Translations under genes and position numbers: made by a program
Notes under the pieces: generated by a model
Databases searched by the model: none
What the model was told of the DNA's origin: nothing
The model's input: the letters and a program-made list of their open reading frames with translations, nothing else
Shown: positions 41,173-50,232 of the stretch, in pieces
Layout: each line of letters starts with the position of its first letter
Numbering within the stretch: position 1 is the first letter of the stretch
Assembly: GCF_039522585.1 (NCBI RefSeq)
Contig: NZ_BAAADR010000014.1
DNA length: 64,000 nt
Source of the DNA: Bisbaumannia salifodinae
GTDB lineage: Bacteria > Pseudomonadota > Gammaproteobacteria > Pseudomonadales > Halomonadaceae
Direction: 5' to 3' (one strand)

Positions 41173-42914
41173 GCCGGGGGAGCCTCCTGGAACTGCAAGC
41201 GGTGCAGGGCCGCGTAGGCGCCGTCCCGGGCCAGCAGCTCGGCGTGGCGTCCCGCCTCGATGATCTCGCCCTGCTCCATCACCAGGATGCGGTCGGCGCG
41301 CTCGATGGTCGAGAGACGGTGGGCGATCACGAAGGTGGTGCGCCCCTGGCAGAGGGTCTCCAGGGCACGCTGAATATAGCGCTCCGACTCGCTGTCCAGG
41401 GCCGAGGTGGCCTCGTCGAGGATCAGGATGGGGGCATCCTTGTAAATCGCCCGGGCGATGGCCAGGCGCTGGCGCTGGCCGCCGGAGAGCATCACGCCGT
41501 TGTCGCCCACCACGGTGGCATAGCCCTCGGGCAGGCGCTCGATAAATTCATGGGCATAGGCGGCGCGGGCCGCCGCCTCCACCGCCGCCGGATCCGGGGT
41601 CTCGTCGCCATAGGCGATGTTCTCGGTGATGCTGGCGTTGAACAGGGTCACCTGCTGGGAGACCAGGGCGATCTGCCGGCGCAGCGGCTGCAGGCGGTAG
41701 TCGTCCAGGGGCGTGCCGTCGACCCGGATGCGTCCGGCGGTCGGCGCGTAGAAGCGCGGCAGCAGGTTGACCAGGGTGGTCTTGCCGCTGCCGGAGCGGC
41801 CGACGACGGCGATCATCTCACCGGGTTCGACCTCCAGATCGATGCCCTTGAGCACCTCGGGCAGGTCCTCGCCATAGGCGAAGCGTACCCCCTCGAAGGC
41901 CAGGCGTCCCTGCAGCCGGGGCACCTCATGGGTCCCCTCGTCGGGCTCCGGCGACTCCTCGAGCAGGCCGAAGAGCTCGGCGGAGGCGGCGATGCCCTTC
42001 TGGATCTCGCTGTTGATCTCGGTGAGCTGACGCACCGGCTTGGCCATCAGCGAGGCGGCGGTGATAAAGGCCACGAACTCGCCGGCGGTCATCTCCGCCA
42101 TCAGCGCCGGCGACATGGCCAGCCATACTAGGCCGGCCAGGGCCAGGGCCACCAGCAGCTGGATCACCGGGGTGCTGACCGCCTTGGTCAACGCCTCCTT
42201 CATGCTCTGCTGGCGGTTATAGTCGCTGGCGGCGGTGAAGCGGCGCCGCTCGTAGCCCTCGGCGCCATGGGTGCGCACCACCCGGTAGCCGGAGAGCGCC
42301 TCGGAGGCCACATGGGTGACGTCGCCCATGGAGTGCTGGATGCGCCCGGAGAGGCGCCGGAAACGCTTGCTGGCGTAGCTCACCACGCCGGCGATCAACG
42401 GCGTCACGCCGAGGAACACCAGGGTCAGCAGCCAGTTGGTCCACAGCAAATAGCCGAGCAGGCCGAGGACGAAGAATCCTTCCCGCAGCACGATGGTGAT
42501 GGCGTTACTGGCCGCCCCGGTGACCTGCTCCACATGGTAGGTGACCCGGGAGATCAGGTGGCCGCTGGAGTGGGCATCGAAGAAGCGCCCGGGCAGGCGC
42601 AGCATATGGTTGAACACATTGCAGCGCAGCGCATGCACCACGTTGCGGGCCACGTCGCTCATAAAGTAGGTGCCGAGGAAGGTCCCCACCCCGCGGGCGG
42701 CGAACATGCCCACCACGAACAGCGGCAGGAAGAGGCGAAAGGCGGCATCCGGACTCTGAATGCCGTCGATCAGCCGCTTCATCATCTCCGCCAGGGCGGT
42801 GCTGGAGGCGGCATAGATCAGATAGCCCAGCACCGCCAGGAGGAAGGATTTCCAGTGGGGCCTGACATAGCCCAGCAGACGCTTGTAGAGGTTCCAGCCC
42901 GATTGCTGTGTCAC
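41169..42914 (-). CDS. msbA: Lipid A export ABC transporter MsbA
   Basis: This 581-aa half-transporter flips lipid A across the inner membrane. There is an N-terminal six-helix domain (about 15-320) and an ATPase domain with VVGRSGSGKTTL, the LSGGQRQRLAIARA signature and LILDEATSALD. E. coli MsbA has 582 aa. The start is taken as GTG at 42914 (VTQQSGWNLYKRLL), with GGAG six bases upstream. Its last codons overlap a small ORF and are repeated in the msbA-lpxK junction. Confidence 0.95.
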   Translation of the reverse strand: MTQQSGWNLYKRLLGYVRPHWKSFLLAVLGYLIYAASSTALAEMMKRLIDGIQSPDAAFRLFLPLFVVGMFAARGVGTFLGTYFMSDVARNVVHALRCNVFNHMLRLPGRFFDAHSSGHLISRVTYHVEQVTGAASNAITIVLREGFFVLGLLGYLLWTNWLLTLVFLGVTPLIAGVVSYASKRFRRLSGRIQHSMGDVTHVASEALSGYRVVRTHGAEGYERRRFTAASDYNRQQSMKEALTKAVSTPVIQLLVALALAGLVWLAMSPALMAEMTAGEFVAFITAASLMAKPVRQLTEINSEIQKGIAASAELFGLLEESPEPDEGTHEVPRLQGRLAFEGVRFAYGEDLPEVLKGIDLEVEPGEMIAVVGRSGSGKTTLVNLLPRFYAPTAGRIRVDGTPLDDYRLQPLRRQIALVSQQVTLFNASITENIAYGDETPDPAAVEAAARAAYAHEFIERLPEGYATVVGDNGVMLSGGQRQRLAIARAIYKDAPILILDEATSALDSESERYIQRALETLCQGRTTFVIAHRLSTIERADRILVMEQGEIIEAGRHAELLARDGAYAALHRLQFQEAPPA

Positions 42915-42924
42915 GGTGACTCCG

Positions 42925-43338
42925 TTACGGCGTGGTGGCTCCACCCTCGCGGGTGGCGATACGAATGCGTTGGATGCCCAGGCTTCCGGCCAGGTCCAGG
43001 GCGGTGACCACGGCGGCGTGGGTGGCGCGCCCATCCGCCTCGAGGATCAGGCCGTGCTCCCGGGCCGCCTCGGCCCGCTCGGCCAGGGCGGCGCTCAGGC
43101 GCGCCCCCGCCAGGATCTCGCCGTCCAGGCGGTACGCCCCTTCGGCGGTGATCACCAGGGTCACCGGCGACGCCTCCAGGGGCGCGGCCTCGCGGCTCTG
43201 GGGCAGGATCAGCTCCAGGGCCTGGCGGGTCTCGAAGGTGGTGGAGACCATAAAGAAAATCAACAGCAGGAAGACCACGTCGATCAGCGGGGTCAGGTTG
43301 ACCTCCACCGCATCGCGCCGCCGCCGGGGAAACCTCAC
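42925..43338 (-). CDS. exbD: ExbD/TolR-family protein
   Basis: A 137-aa protein with a basic start, one membrane helix carrying the signature VNLTPLIDVVFLLLIFFMV (proton-carrying Asp), and a periplasmic domain. It is the partner of the ExbB gene upstream. The pair is located before msbA-lpxK in many gammaproteobacteria (as in Pseudomonas) and is distinct from the TonB2 pair at 6.0-6.9 kb. No tonB gene accompanies it. Confidence 0.92.
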   Translation of the reverse strand: MRFPRRRRDAVEVNLTPLIDVVFLLLIFFMVSTTFETRQALELILPQSREAAPLEASPVTLVITAEGAYRLDGEILAGARLSAALAERAEAAREHGLILEADGRATHAAVVTALDLAGSLGIQRIRIATREGGATTP

Positions 43339-44009
43339 GCCCGGGACTCCCCACCCGCCGCGCCAGGCGCCGCCCCGGAGCGATGATCGCTCAGGCGGAC
43401 CTCGCCCTGGTGATGGGCCAGGTACTCCACCAGCAGCCCCGCCTGTTCCTCCATGCGTACCGTGATGTCCTCCACCCGGCGCTGGAAATAGCGATGGAAC
43501 ATCAGCGCCGGAATCGCCACCGTCAGGCCGGCCGCGGTGGTCACCAGGGCCCGGGAGATGCCCCCGGCCAGGTCGGCGGTACGCTCCACCCCATCGGCGG
43601 TGACGATCACCGAGAAGACCTCGATCATCCCCACCACGGTGCCCAGCAGGCCGATCAGCGGAGTGATGGCGGCGATGGTGCCCAGGGGACTGAGGAAGCG
43701 CTCCATATCGTGGATCACCGCGGTGGCCGCCTCCTGAAGGCGCGCCCGGACCTGCTCGTGGCCCAGCCGCGCATTACGTAATCCCGCCGCCAGGATGCCG
43801 CCCAGGGGCGAGTGCCCCTCCAGCCAGTAGAGGTTGACCTGGCCCTGGTTGATCAGGGTGCAGACCTCCTGCCCCAGGCCCAGGGGCGCGATGCGCCCGG
43901 CACGCAGGGTCCAGAGGCGTTCGATGATGATCACCATGGCCACCAGAGAGCAGCCGAGCAGCGGAATCATCAACCAGCCCCCGGCGATCAGGGCATCGAG
44001 CAGTTCCAT
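43335..44009 (-). CDS. exbB: ExbB/TolQ-family proton channel protein
   Basis: A 224-aa ExbB-like protein with three hydrophobic helices (about 10-35, 120-140 and 155-175). It has ITPLIGLLGTVVGMIEVFS and GISRALVTTAAGLTVAIPALM. The start at 44009 (MELLDALIAGG) has a GGGAG site upstream. Its stop overlaps the exbD start. Confidence 0.92.
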   Translation of the reverse strand: MELLDALIAGGWLMIPLLGCSLVAMVIIIERLWTLRAGRIAPLGLGQEVCTLINQGQVNLYWLEGHSPLGGILAAGLRNARLGHEQVRARLQEAATAVIHDMERFLSPLGTIAAITPLIGLLGTVVGMIEVFSVIVTADGVERTADLAGGISRALVTTAAGLTVAIPALMFHRYFQRRVEDITVRMEEQAGLLVEYLAHHQGEVRLSDHRSGAAPGAAGGESRA

Positions 44010-44037
44010 CGAGGGCGTCTCCCGTCCGTGCCAATCG

Positions 44038-46329
44038 TCACCGGCCAAGACCGATCCATGGCGGCGATTCTACCCCATGGCAACGGCCACCGACACCGGC
44101 CCAGGGTATCCGGCGCTGGGGCCTGACTCGTACCTCACCTCCCAGAGAGAGGGTCAGGGCGCCATCCAGGGCGGTATTCCACTGGCAGCTGCCATGGCGG
44201 GCGAAACGCCGCACCACTTCCTCACTGGGATGGCCGAAGGGGTTGTCGCGGCCGGCACTATGGATCACCTGGCGGGGCCGCAGGCGCGCGACGAACGACG
44301 GCCCGGAGCTTCCTCGACTACCGTGGTGCCCCGCCACCAGCACGTCCAGGGGCGCCGACACCTCGAGCAGGAAATGACGCTCCACCTCGCGACCCACATC
44401 GCCGGTGATCAACACCCGTCGGTCTCCCGCGGTGACCAGCAGTACACAGGAGCGATCATTGCTGGAACGCCCCGGCTGGGGCCCGGGCGGCGGCCAGAGC
44501 AGGCGAAAGTCGACGCCATCCCAGCGCCAGGCCTGGCCGTCATGACAAGGAGTAAAAGGCACGCCGACCGCCTCCCCCTCCGGCGCCAGCCAGTCCCCCA
44601 CCTCATGCTCGGCCAGCGCCGGCACCCCGCCGGCATGATCCAGGTCGTCATGGCTGATGATCACCCGATCGAAGCGCTGACCCGGCGGCCAGAGCCCGGC
44701 CAGGGGAACATAGCCACTGCCATAGCGGGGCCCGGCATCATAGAGCAGTCGATGGCTGGCGGTGGCGATCTCCACCAGTTGGCCCTGGCCCACGTCCCAG
44801 ACTCGTAGTGTCATCTCACCGGGAGCCGGCGCAGGCGCCGCGAGCCATAGCGGCAGGGTGAGCAGCCAGCCGCTGACCAGGGTTCGCCAACCTGGGGCGA
44901 TACCCGGCAGCGCCCAGGCCAGGGCCAGGAGTCCCAGCCCCAGGGCCAGGGGGATCAGTTGCCAGGTCTCGGGATACCAGGGAGGAAACCAGCGCAGGCT
45001 CGCCTCCAACAGGGCCTCGAAGGCGCTTACCAGGTGTCCGAACAGCCACCAGCAGAGCCATGACAGGGGCGGCACCCAGGCCAGCAGCCACCCCAGCAGC
45101 CCCAGGGGCACCAGCACCAGGCTGACCAGAGGCACCGCCAGCAGATTGACCAGGGGCGCCGCCGTGGCCAGACGGGCGAAGGCGAGCAAGACGGCCGCGG
45201 CCATCCAGGGCGCCAGCAGCCACTGGGAGCGAATCAGGGCCCATAGCCAGCCGGCTAGCCCCCGGGGGCGGGGCCGCCCTTGCCAGACCAGGATCAACAG
45301 CGCCACGGCCAGGAAGGAGAGCCACAGGCCGGGGCGCCACAGCGACGGCGGGTCGAGCAGCACCACGATGGCCAGCGCCAACCACCAGCCCTGCCAGGGA
45401 CCCGGCGCATGACGCCCACTGGCTACCCAGAGTCCCATCAAGGCCATCACCAGGGCGCGCAGTGCCGGCGGGGCCAATCCCGCCAGGACGGCATAGGCGG
45501 TGGCGGCCAGCGCCGCCAGCCACCAGGGCCATACCGACAGACGCCAGGCCCGGGGCGTCACCAGGCGCGCGACGCCACGCCCCAACAGCAGCGTAAAGCC
45601 GGCCACCAGCCCCACATGCAGCCCCGAGATCACCACCAGGTGGGTGGTCCCCGTGGCATTGAGGCGCTCCCAGTCGTCCCGGGTCAGGGCCTCGCCGGCC
45701 CCCAGGGTCAGGGCCGCCAGCCAGCGCCGCGCGGCATCGGGCAGCTCGCGCTCGTCGAGATGGGCCAGGGCCAGGCGACGCAGGGAGAAGCCCGCCGGTG
45801 CCAGGCGCCGGGCCGGCGGCTCGGCGCGCACATAGCCGGTGGCACCGATGCCCTCCCGCCATAGCCAGGCGCGATAGTCGAAACCGCTGGGGTTGGCCAG
45901 CCCCCCGGGAGGGCGCAGGCGCACCGCCAGACGCCAAGACTCCCCCGCCGCCATCTCGGGGGGATCGAAATGGCTCAGGCGCAGCTGGCGCAGGTGTCGA
46001 CAGGGCAGGCGCAGCCCCTCCAGAGGCTCGCAGGCCGTCACCTTCAGGCGCAGCCGCGCCAGTGGCCCCTGGTCACGCACCTCGGTGAGTAGCCCCTCGA
46101 CGATCAGGGTCTGGCGGGAGAGTCCCTCGGGCAGCTCGGCCCGCTGCATCAGCAGCACCTGGCCGGCGGTCACGGCCACCACCAGCAACAGGGCCAGCGC
46201 CCGGAGGTGGCGACGCGCCCACAGGGCCAGCAGGATGACGCCCTCGAACACCCCCGCCGGCGCCCAATACCCGAGCAGGGTACCGGCGATAGCCGACAGC
46301 GCCAGGGGCCAAGCCCATCCGATCCGCAT
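44038..46329 (-). CDS. comEC: DNA internalization protein ComEC/Rec2
   Basis: A 763-aa inner-membrane channel for DNA uptake. The order is N-terminal hydrophobic helices, a DUF4131 soluble segment, the Competence domain with many membrane helices (HLVVISGLHVGLVAG near residue 235) and a C-terminal metallo-beta-lactamase domain. The latter carries SHDDLDHAGGVPAL, GDVGREVE and AGHHGSRGSS. It begins MRIGWAWPLALSAIAGTLLG with GGGA upstream. It heads the comEC-exbB-exbD-msbA-lpxK unit. Confidence 0.94.
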   Translation of the reverse strand: MRIGWAWPLALSAIAGTLLGYWAPAGVFEGVILLALWARRHLRALALLLVVAVTAGQVLLMQRAELPEGLSRQTLIVEGLLTEVRDQGPLARLRLKVTACEPLEGLRLPCRHLRQLRLSHFDPPEMAAGESWRLAVRLRPPGGLANPSGFDYRAWLWREGIGATGYVRAEPPARRLAPAGFSLRRLALAHLDERELPDAARRWLAALTLGAGEALTRDDWERLNATGTTHLVVISGLHVGLVAGFTLLLGRGVARLVTPRAWRLSVWPWWLAALAATAYAVLAGLAPPALRALVMALMGLWVASGRHAPGPWQGWWLALAIVVLLDPPSLWRPGLWLSFLAVALLILVWQGRPRPRGLAGWLWALIRSQWLLAPWMAAAVLLAFARLATAAPLVNLLAVPLVSLVLVPLGLLGWLLAWVPPLSWLCWWLFGHLVSAFEALLEASLRWFPPWYPETWQLIPLALGLGLLALAWALPGIAPGWRTLVSGWLLTLPLWLAAPAPAPGEMTLRVWDVGQGQLVEIATASHRLLYDAGPRYGSGYVPLAGLWPPGQRFDRVIISHDDLDHAGGVPALAEHEVGDWLAPEGEAVGVPFTPCHDGQAWRWDGVDFRLLWPPPGPQPGRSSNDRSCVLLVTAGDRRVLITGDVGREVERHFLLEVSAPLDVLVAGHHGSRGSSGPSFVARLRPRQVIHSAGRDNPFGHPSEEVVRRFARHGSCQWNTALDGALTLSLGGEVRVRPQRRIPWAGVGGRCHGVESPPWIGLGR

Positions 46330-46435
46330 TCCCTTGCTCCCATCGCCGTTGGCCGACCGCGCTCGGCGGCCATGGCGAGCCCGCATGCTTGTATGGATAA
46401 TAGCCGGATCGCCGTCAGCCCACTTCGAGGCCTCG

Positions 46436-46993
46436 ATGCCGCGCCGCCTGCTACAGCGCTACATGCCCCATCCGGAGACGCTCAAGCGCAACCGCTCGCT
46501 GCGTTTCATGAGTCATTGGATCGGCAACCCCTCCCTGTGGGTGCTGTCGCGGCGCGGCGTCGCCAACGCCTTTATGGTGGGGCTGTTCAGCGCCCTGCTG
46601 CCGATTCCCTTCCAGATGGTGGTGGCCGCCTTCGGCGCCTGGCTGCTGCGCTGTAACCTGCCGCTGTCGGTGGGCCTGGTGTGGATCACCAACCCCCTGA
46701 CCATCCCGTTGATCTTCTACGGCAATTATCGGCTCGGCGCCTGGCTGCTCAGCACCCCGGCCCGGGAGGCCCCGGAGGCGCTCTCCACCCGCTGGGTGGC
46801 GGAACAGATGCTGGATATCCTGCCGATCCTGGCCCTGGGTTCGCTGGTGGCGGCGGTGGTGGTGGGGCTCGGCGCCAACCTGGCGGTACGGCTGCTGTGG
46901 CGCTGGCATGTGGTACGCAGCTGGAAGCAGCGCCGTCACCGGCGCCGCCAGCGGCGGGCGGCACGCCGCCGCGGCGACGAGCACGCCCCCTGA
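46436..46993 (+). CDS. DUF2062 membrane protein
   Basis: A 185-aa protein divergent from comEC. The DUF2062 region contains GNPSLWVLSRRGVANAFMVG, GLFSALLPIPFQMVVAAFGA and WITNPLTIPLIFYGNYRLGAW. There are two or three membrane helices and a very basic C-terminal tail (RQRRAARRRGDE). The function is unknown. This position next to comEC-exbB is common in Pseudomonas and related bacteria. Confidence 0.85.
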   Translation: MPRRLLQRYMPHPETLKRNRSLRFMSHWIGNPSLWVLSRRGVANAFMVGLFSALLPIPFQMVVAAFGAWLLRCNLPLSVGLVWITNPLTIPLIFYGNYRLGAWLLSTPAREAPEALSTRWVAEQMLDILPILALGSLVAAVVVGLGANLAVRLLWRWHVVRSWKQRRHRRRQRRAARRRGDEHAP

Positions 46994-47036
46994 ACGACAA
47001 CGGCGCCCTCGGGGCGCCGTTGTCGTTCAGGGGGCG
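46984..47036. terminator. 25-bp perfect inverted repeat, bidirectional terminator candidate
   Basis: Arms 46984-47008 and 47012-47036 pair without mismatch around a 3-base loop. The left arm includes the DUF2062 stop codon. There is no T-tract, but the site is between convergent genes (DUF2062 and lolD). Confidence 0.6.
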
Positions 47037-47044
47037 AGGATCGA

Positions 47045-47755
47045 CTACTCCGGCTGAAGCCGGCCCTCATTCAGGCGCAGCACCCGGTCCTGATGGGCGG
47101 CCAGGGCGGGATCATGGGTCACCACCACGAAGGCGCAGGCGGCGCTGGAGGCCAGCTCGTCCATCAGCGCCAGGATGCTGGCGGCGGTGTGCTGGTCCAG
47201 GTTACCGGTGGGCTCGTCCATCAGCACCAGGCTGGGGTCGGTGATCAGCGCCCGGGCGATGGCCACCCGCTGACGCTCGCCACCGGAGAGCTCGCCGGGC
47301 TTGTGCTCGCCGCGCTCCGCCATGCCCACCCGCTCGAGAATCCGCGCCGCCTTGGCCACCGCCTCACGGCGCTTCTGGCCACGGATGATCAGCGGCAGGG
47401 CGGCATTCTCCAGGGCGGTCAGTTCCGCCAGCAGATGGTGAAACTGGTAGACGAAGCCGATATGGCGGTTGCGAAAGCGTCCCAGGGCCGCCTCGCCGAG
47501 TTCCGCCAGGCACTGCCCCGCCACCTTGACGCTGCCGCCGCTGGGGCGATCGAGCCCGCCCAGCAGGTTGAGCAGGGTGGTCTTGCCGGAGCCGGAGCTG
47601 CCCACCACCGCCACCCGCTCGCCGGCGCGCACGCCGAGGTCGAGCTCGTGCAGCACGGTCAGGTCCTGGGGCCCCTCCCGATAGGTCTTGGTCAGCCCCT
47701 CGCAGCTCAGCATCACCGGCGCCTCGCTTAGAATACCCTGGGCGGGTTGTTGCAT
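47045..47755 (-). CDS. lolD: Lipoprotein-releasing ABC transporter ATPase LolD
   Basis: A 236-aa ATPase that powers extraction of outer-membrane lipoproteins. It has VVGSSGSGKTTLLNLLGGLD, the characteristic LolD stretch GFVYQFHHLLAELTALEN, LSGGERQRVAIARAL and LVLMDEPTGNLD. The start at 47755 has AAGGAG five bases upstream; a more upstream ATG would overlap the lolC end. No second permease gene follows. Confidence 0.95.
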   Translation of the reverse strand: MQQPAQGILSEAPVMLSCEGLTKTYREGPQDLTVLHELDLGVRAGERVAVVGSSGSGKTTLLNLLGGLDRPSGGSVKVAGQCLAELGEAALGRFRNRHIGFVYQFHHLLAELTALENAALPLIIRGQKRREAVAKAARILERVGMAERGEHKPGELSGGERQRVAIARALITDPSLVLMDEPTGNLDQHTAASILALMDELASSAACAFVVVTHDPALAAHQDRVLRLNEGRLQPE

Positions 47756-47768
47756 GGTGGCTCCTTGA

Positions 47769-49010
47769 CTATTCATAGCGCAGCACCTCGGCGGGTTGAA
47801 CCCGTGATGCTCTCCAGGCGGGATAGAGGGTCGACAGGAAGGTCAGCACCAGGGCCGCGGCGACGATGTTGATCACATCGCTCCAGATCAGCCGCGACGG
47901 CAGGTAGCTGATGAAATAGACCCCGGAGTCGAGGAACTGGATGCCGAACAGCGCCTCGAACCAGCCGATGATATCGGCGATGCCCAGGGCCAGCAGCACC
48001 CCGGCCACCACCCCGATCAGGATACCGATCAGGCCGATGGCCAGCCCCTGGACGATAAAGATCCCCATGATCGAGCGCGGCGTGGCGCCGATGGTGCGCA
48101 GGATGGCGATATCCGCATGCTTGTCGGTGACCACCATCACCAGGGTCGAGACGATATTGAAGGCGGCCACGGCGATGATCACCGTCAGCAGCAGGCCGAT
48201 CATGCGCTTCTCCATCTGGATCGCCTGGAAGAGGTTGCCGTGGGAATAGGTCCAGTCGAGGCCGCGATAGCCGCCGCCCAGTTCGTCGACAATCGCCCGG
48301 GTCTCGTCGCCGGCCACGAACAGGTCGTCGAGCTCCAGGCGCAGCCCCTCCACGGCCTCACCCAGGCGCGCCAGGGTCTGCATGTCCTCGATATTGGCAT
48401 AGGCCAGGCTGGCATCCAGGTCGGCCCCCACGCTGAAGATGCCGCTGACCGTGAAGCGCTTGAGGCGCGGGAAGACCCCCGCCGGGGTGATCGAGGCCTC
48501 GGGCACCAGCAGGGTCACCCGGTCGCCCACCCCGACGCCCAGCTGGCGCGCCAGCAGCGAGCCGAGCACGATATTCCACTCGCCGGGCCGCAGCTCATCC
48601 AGGCTACCCTCGCGCATATGCTCATCGATAATGGAGACGCGGCCCTCCCACTCGGGGTGGATGCCATTGACCATGGCGCCCTGGTTGCGCCCCCCCACCG
48701 AGAACATGCCCTGCTGTTCCACATAGGGGGCGGCGCCGATCACCCGCTCGCGCTGGGTGAGGCGTTCGGCCAGGGCCTGCCACTCCACTAGGCCGTTGCG
48801 GGCCTCGATCTTGGTATGGGGCACCATGCCCAGGATGCGGGTGCGCAGCTCCTGGTCGAAGCCGTTCATCACCGACAACACCAGGATCAACACCGCCACC
48901 CCCAGGGTGAGGCCCAGCATCGAGGTCAGGGAGATAAAGGAGATAAAGTGGTTGCGCCGTTTGGCGCGGACATAACGCAATCCCAGCAGGAAAGGCAGAC
49001 GGTCGAGCAT
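47769..49010 (-). CDS. lolC: Lipoprotein-releasing system membrane protein LolC/LolF
   Basis: A 413-aa permease with one N-terminal and three C-terminal membrane helices around a periplasmic domain. It begins LPFLLGLRYVRAKRRNHFISF and contains MNGFDQELRTRILGM; the C-terminal FtsX domain ends with PSRLIWSDVINI and VQPAEVLRYE. Because the operon has only this permease and lolD, it may act as a homodimer (LolF type). A second permease gene elsewhere in the genome cannot be excluded. ATG 49010 is preferred over a TTG three codons earlier. Confidence 0.9.
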   Translation of the reverse strand: MLDRLPFLLGLRYVRAKRRNHFISFISLTSMLGLTLGVAVLILVLSVMNGFDQELRTRILGMVPHTKIEARNGLVEWQALAERLTQRERVIGAAPYVEQQGMFSVGGRNQGAMVNGIHPEWEGRVSIIDEHMREGSLDELRPGEWNIVLGSLLARQLGVGVGDRVTLLVPEASITPAGVFPRLKRFTVSGIFSVGADLDASLAYANIEDMQTLARLGEAVEGLRLELDDLFVAGDETRAIVDELGGGYRGLDWTYSHGNLFQAIQMEKRMIGLLLTVIIAVAAFNIVSTLVMVVTDKHADIAILRTIGATPRSIMGIFIVQGLAIGLIGILIGVVAGVLLALGIADIIGWFEALFGIQFLDSGVYFISYLPSRLIWSDVINIVAAALVLTFLSTLYPAWRASRVQPAEVLRYE

Positions 49011-49103
49011 CGCAATCAATTCCTTGTCAGCGGGCGCCCATGGTACGGTTTTTCGTTACGGGCTGCACGGGGTGTCCACCGGCGCCAGGCGGCTATTCTG
49101 GGC

Positions 49104-49132
49104 TTGCATCGCGGGCGACGCCACCCTAAATT
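49104..49132 (+). promoter_or_regulatory. Candidate aguAB promoter
   Basis: TTGCAT (49104-49109), 17-bp spacer, TAAATT (49127-49132), about 40 bp before the aguA ATG. A moderate match only. Confidence 0.35.
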
Positions 49133-49173
49133 GCGCCCTTTCCCGCCCCGGCGACACAGGAAGAGAAGACCCC

Positions 49174-50208
49174 ATGGCCAAGCGCTTGTTCCCCGAGTGG
49201 CATCCCCAGGATGCCATCCAGCTCACCTGGCCAAGCCCGACCAGCGACTGGGCCCCCCAGTTGAGCCTGATCGAGGCCACCCTGGAGGCCATGGTGGTGG
49301 CCATCGCCCGCTATCAGCGGGTGCTGATCGCCGTGCCCAGCGAGGCCGACCGTGCGCGCCTGGCCGAGCGCTTCGCCCACCGCGGCGTGGCCGCCGAGCG
49401 GCTGACCCTGGTCGTCGCCGCCGCCGACGACACCTGGGCCCGGGACCATGGCCCCCTCGGCATTGAACGCGACGGCCGGGTGGAGCTGCTCGACTACGTC
49501 TTCACCGGCTGGGGCGGCAAGTTCGAGGCCGGCCTCGACAACACCCTGAGCCGGCGCCTGGCCGAGGCGGGCGTCTTCGCCGCGCCCCTGGCGTCCCGGG
49601 AGCTGATCCTCGAGGGCGGCGGCATCGAGAGCGACGGCGAAGGCACCTTGCTGACCACCGAGGCCTGCCTGCTCAACCCCAACCGCAATGCCGGCCTGGA
49701 TCGCGCCGCCATCGAGGCGCACCTGGCCGAGGACTTCGGTGTCCAACGGGTACTATGGCTGCGTCACGGCCACCTGGAGGGAGACGACACCGACAGCCAT
49801 ATCGACACCCTGGCGCGCTTCTGCGACCCCGGGACCATCGCCTATGTGCGCTGCGACGACGAGGGCGACCCCCATTATGCGGCGCTCTCGGCCATGGAGG
49901 CGGAGCTGAAGGCCCTCCGGCGTGCCGACGGCCGGCCCTACCGGCTGATCCCCCTGCCCTGGCCGGCGCCCTGCTTCGACCCGGAGGACGGCCACCGCCT
50001 GCCGGCCACCTATGCCAACTTCCTGATCATCAACGGCGCCGTGCTGGTGCCCACCTATGGCGACGCGGCGGACAGCCGGGCCCTGTCGGCCCTGGCCGAG
50101 GCCTTCCCGGACCGCGACATCCTGCCCATCGACTGTTCGGTGGTGATTCGCCAACATGGCAGCCTGCACTGCCTGACCATGCAGCTGCCCCGGGGCAGCC
50201 TGGCCTGA
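49174..50208 (+). CDS. aguA: Agmatine deiminase
   Basis: This enzyme converts agmatine to N-carbamoylputrescine. The 344-aa peptidyl-arginine-deiminase fold has LTWPSPTSDW near the start, TWARDHGPL, GWGGKFEA, LEGGGIESDG and HGHLEGDDTDSHIDT. The catalytic Cys lies near the C-terminus in GSLHCLTMQ. The start at 49174 follows AGGAAGAG. It is coupled to aguB by a 24-bp gap, so putrescine can be formed from agmatine. Confidence 0.95.
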   Translation: MAKRLFPEWHPQDAIQLTWPSPTSDWAPQLSLIEATLEAMVVAIARYQRVLIAVPSEADRARLAERFAHRGVAAERLTLVVAAADDTWARDHGPLGIERDGRVELLDYVFTGWGGKFEAGLDNTLSRRLAEAGVFAAPLASRELILEGGGIESDGEGTLLTTEACLLNPNRNAGLDRAAIEAHLAEDFGVQRVLWLRHGHLEGDDTDSHIDTLARFCDPGTIAYVRCDDEGDPHYAALSAMEAELKALRRADGRPYRLIPLPWPAPCFDPEDGHRLPATYANFLIINGAVLVPTYGDAADSRALSALAEAFPDRDILPIDCSVVIRQHGSLHCLTMQLPRGSLA

Positions 50209-50232
50209 CGGCCCGAACGACGGAGAGAGACG

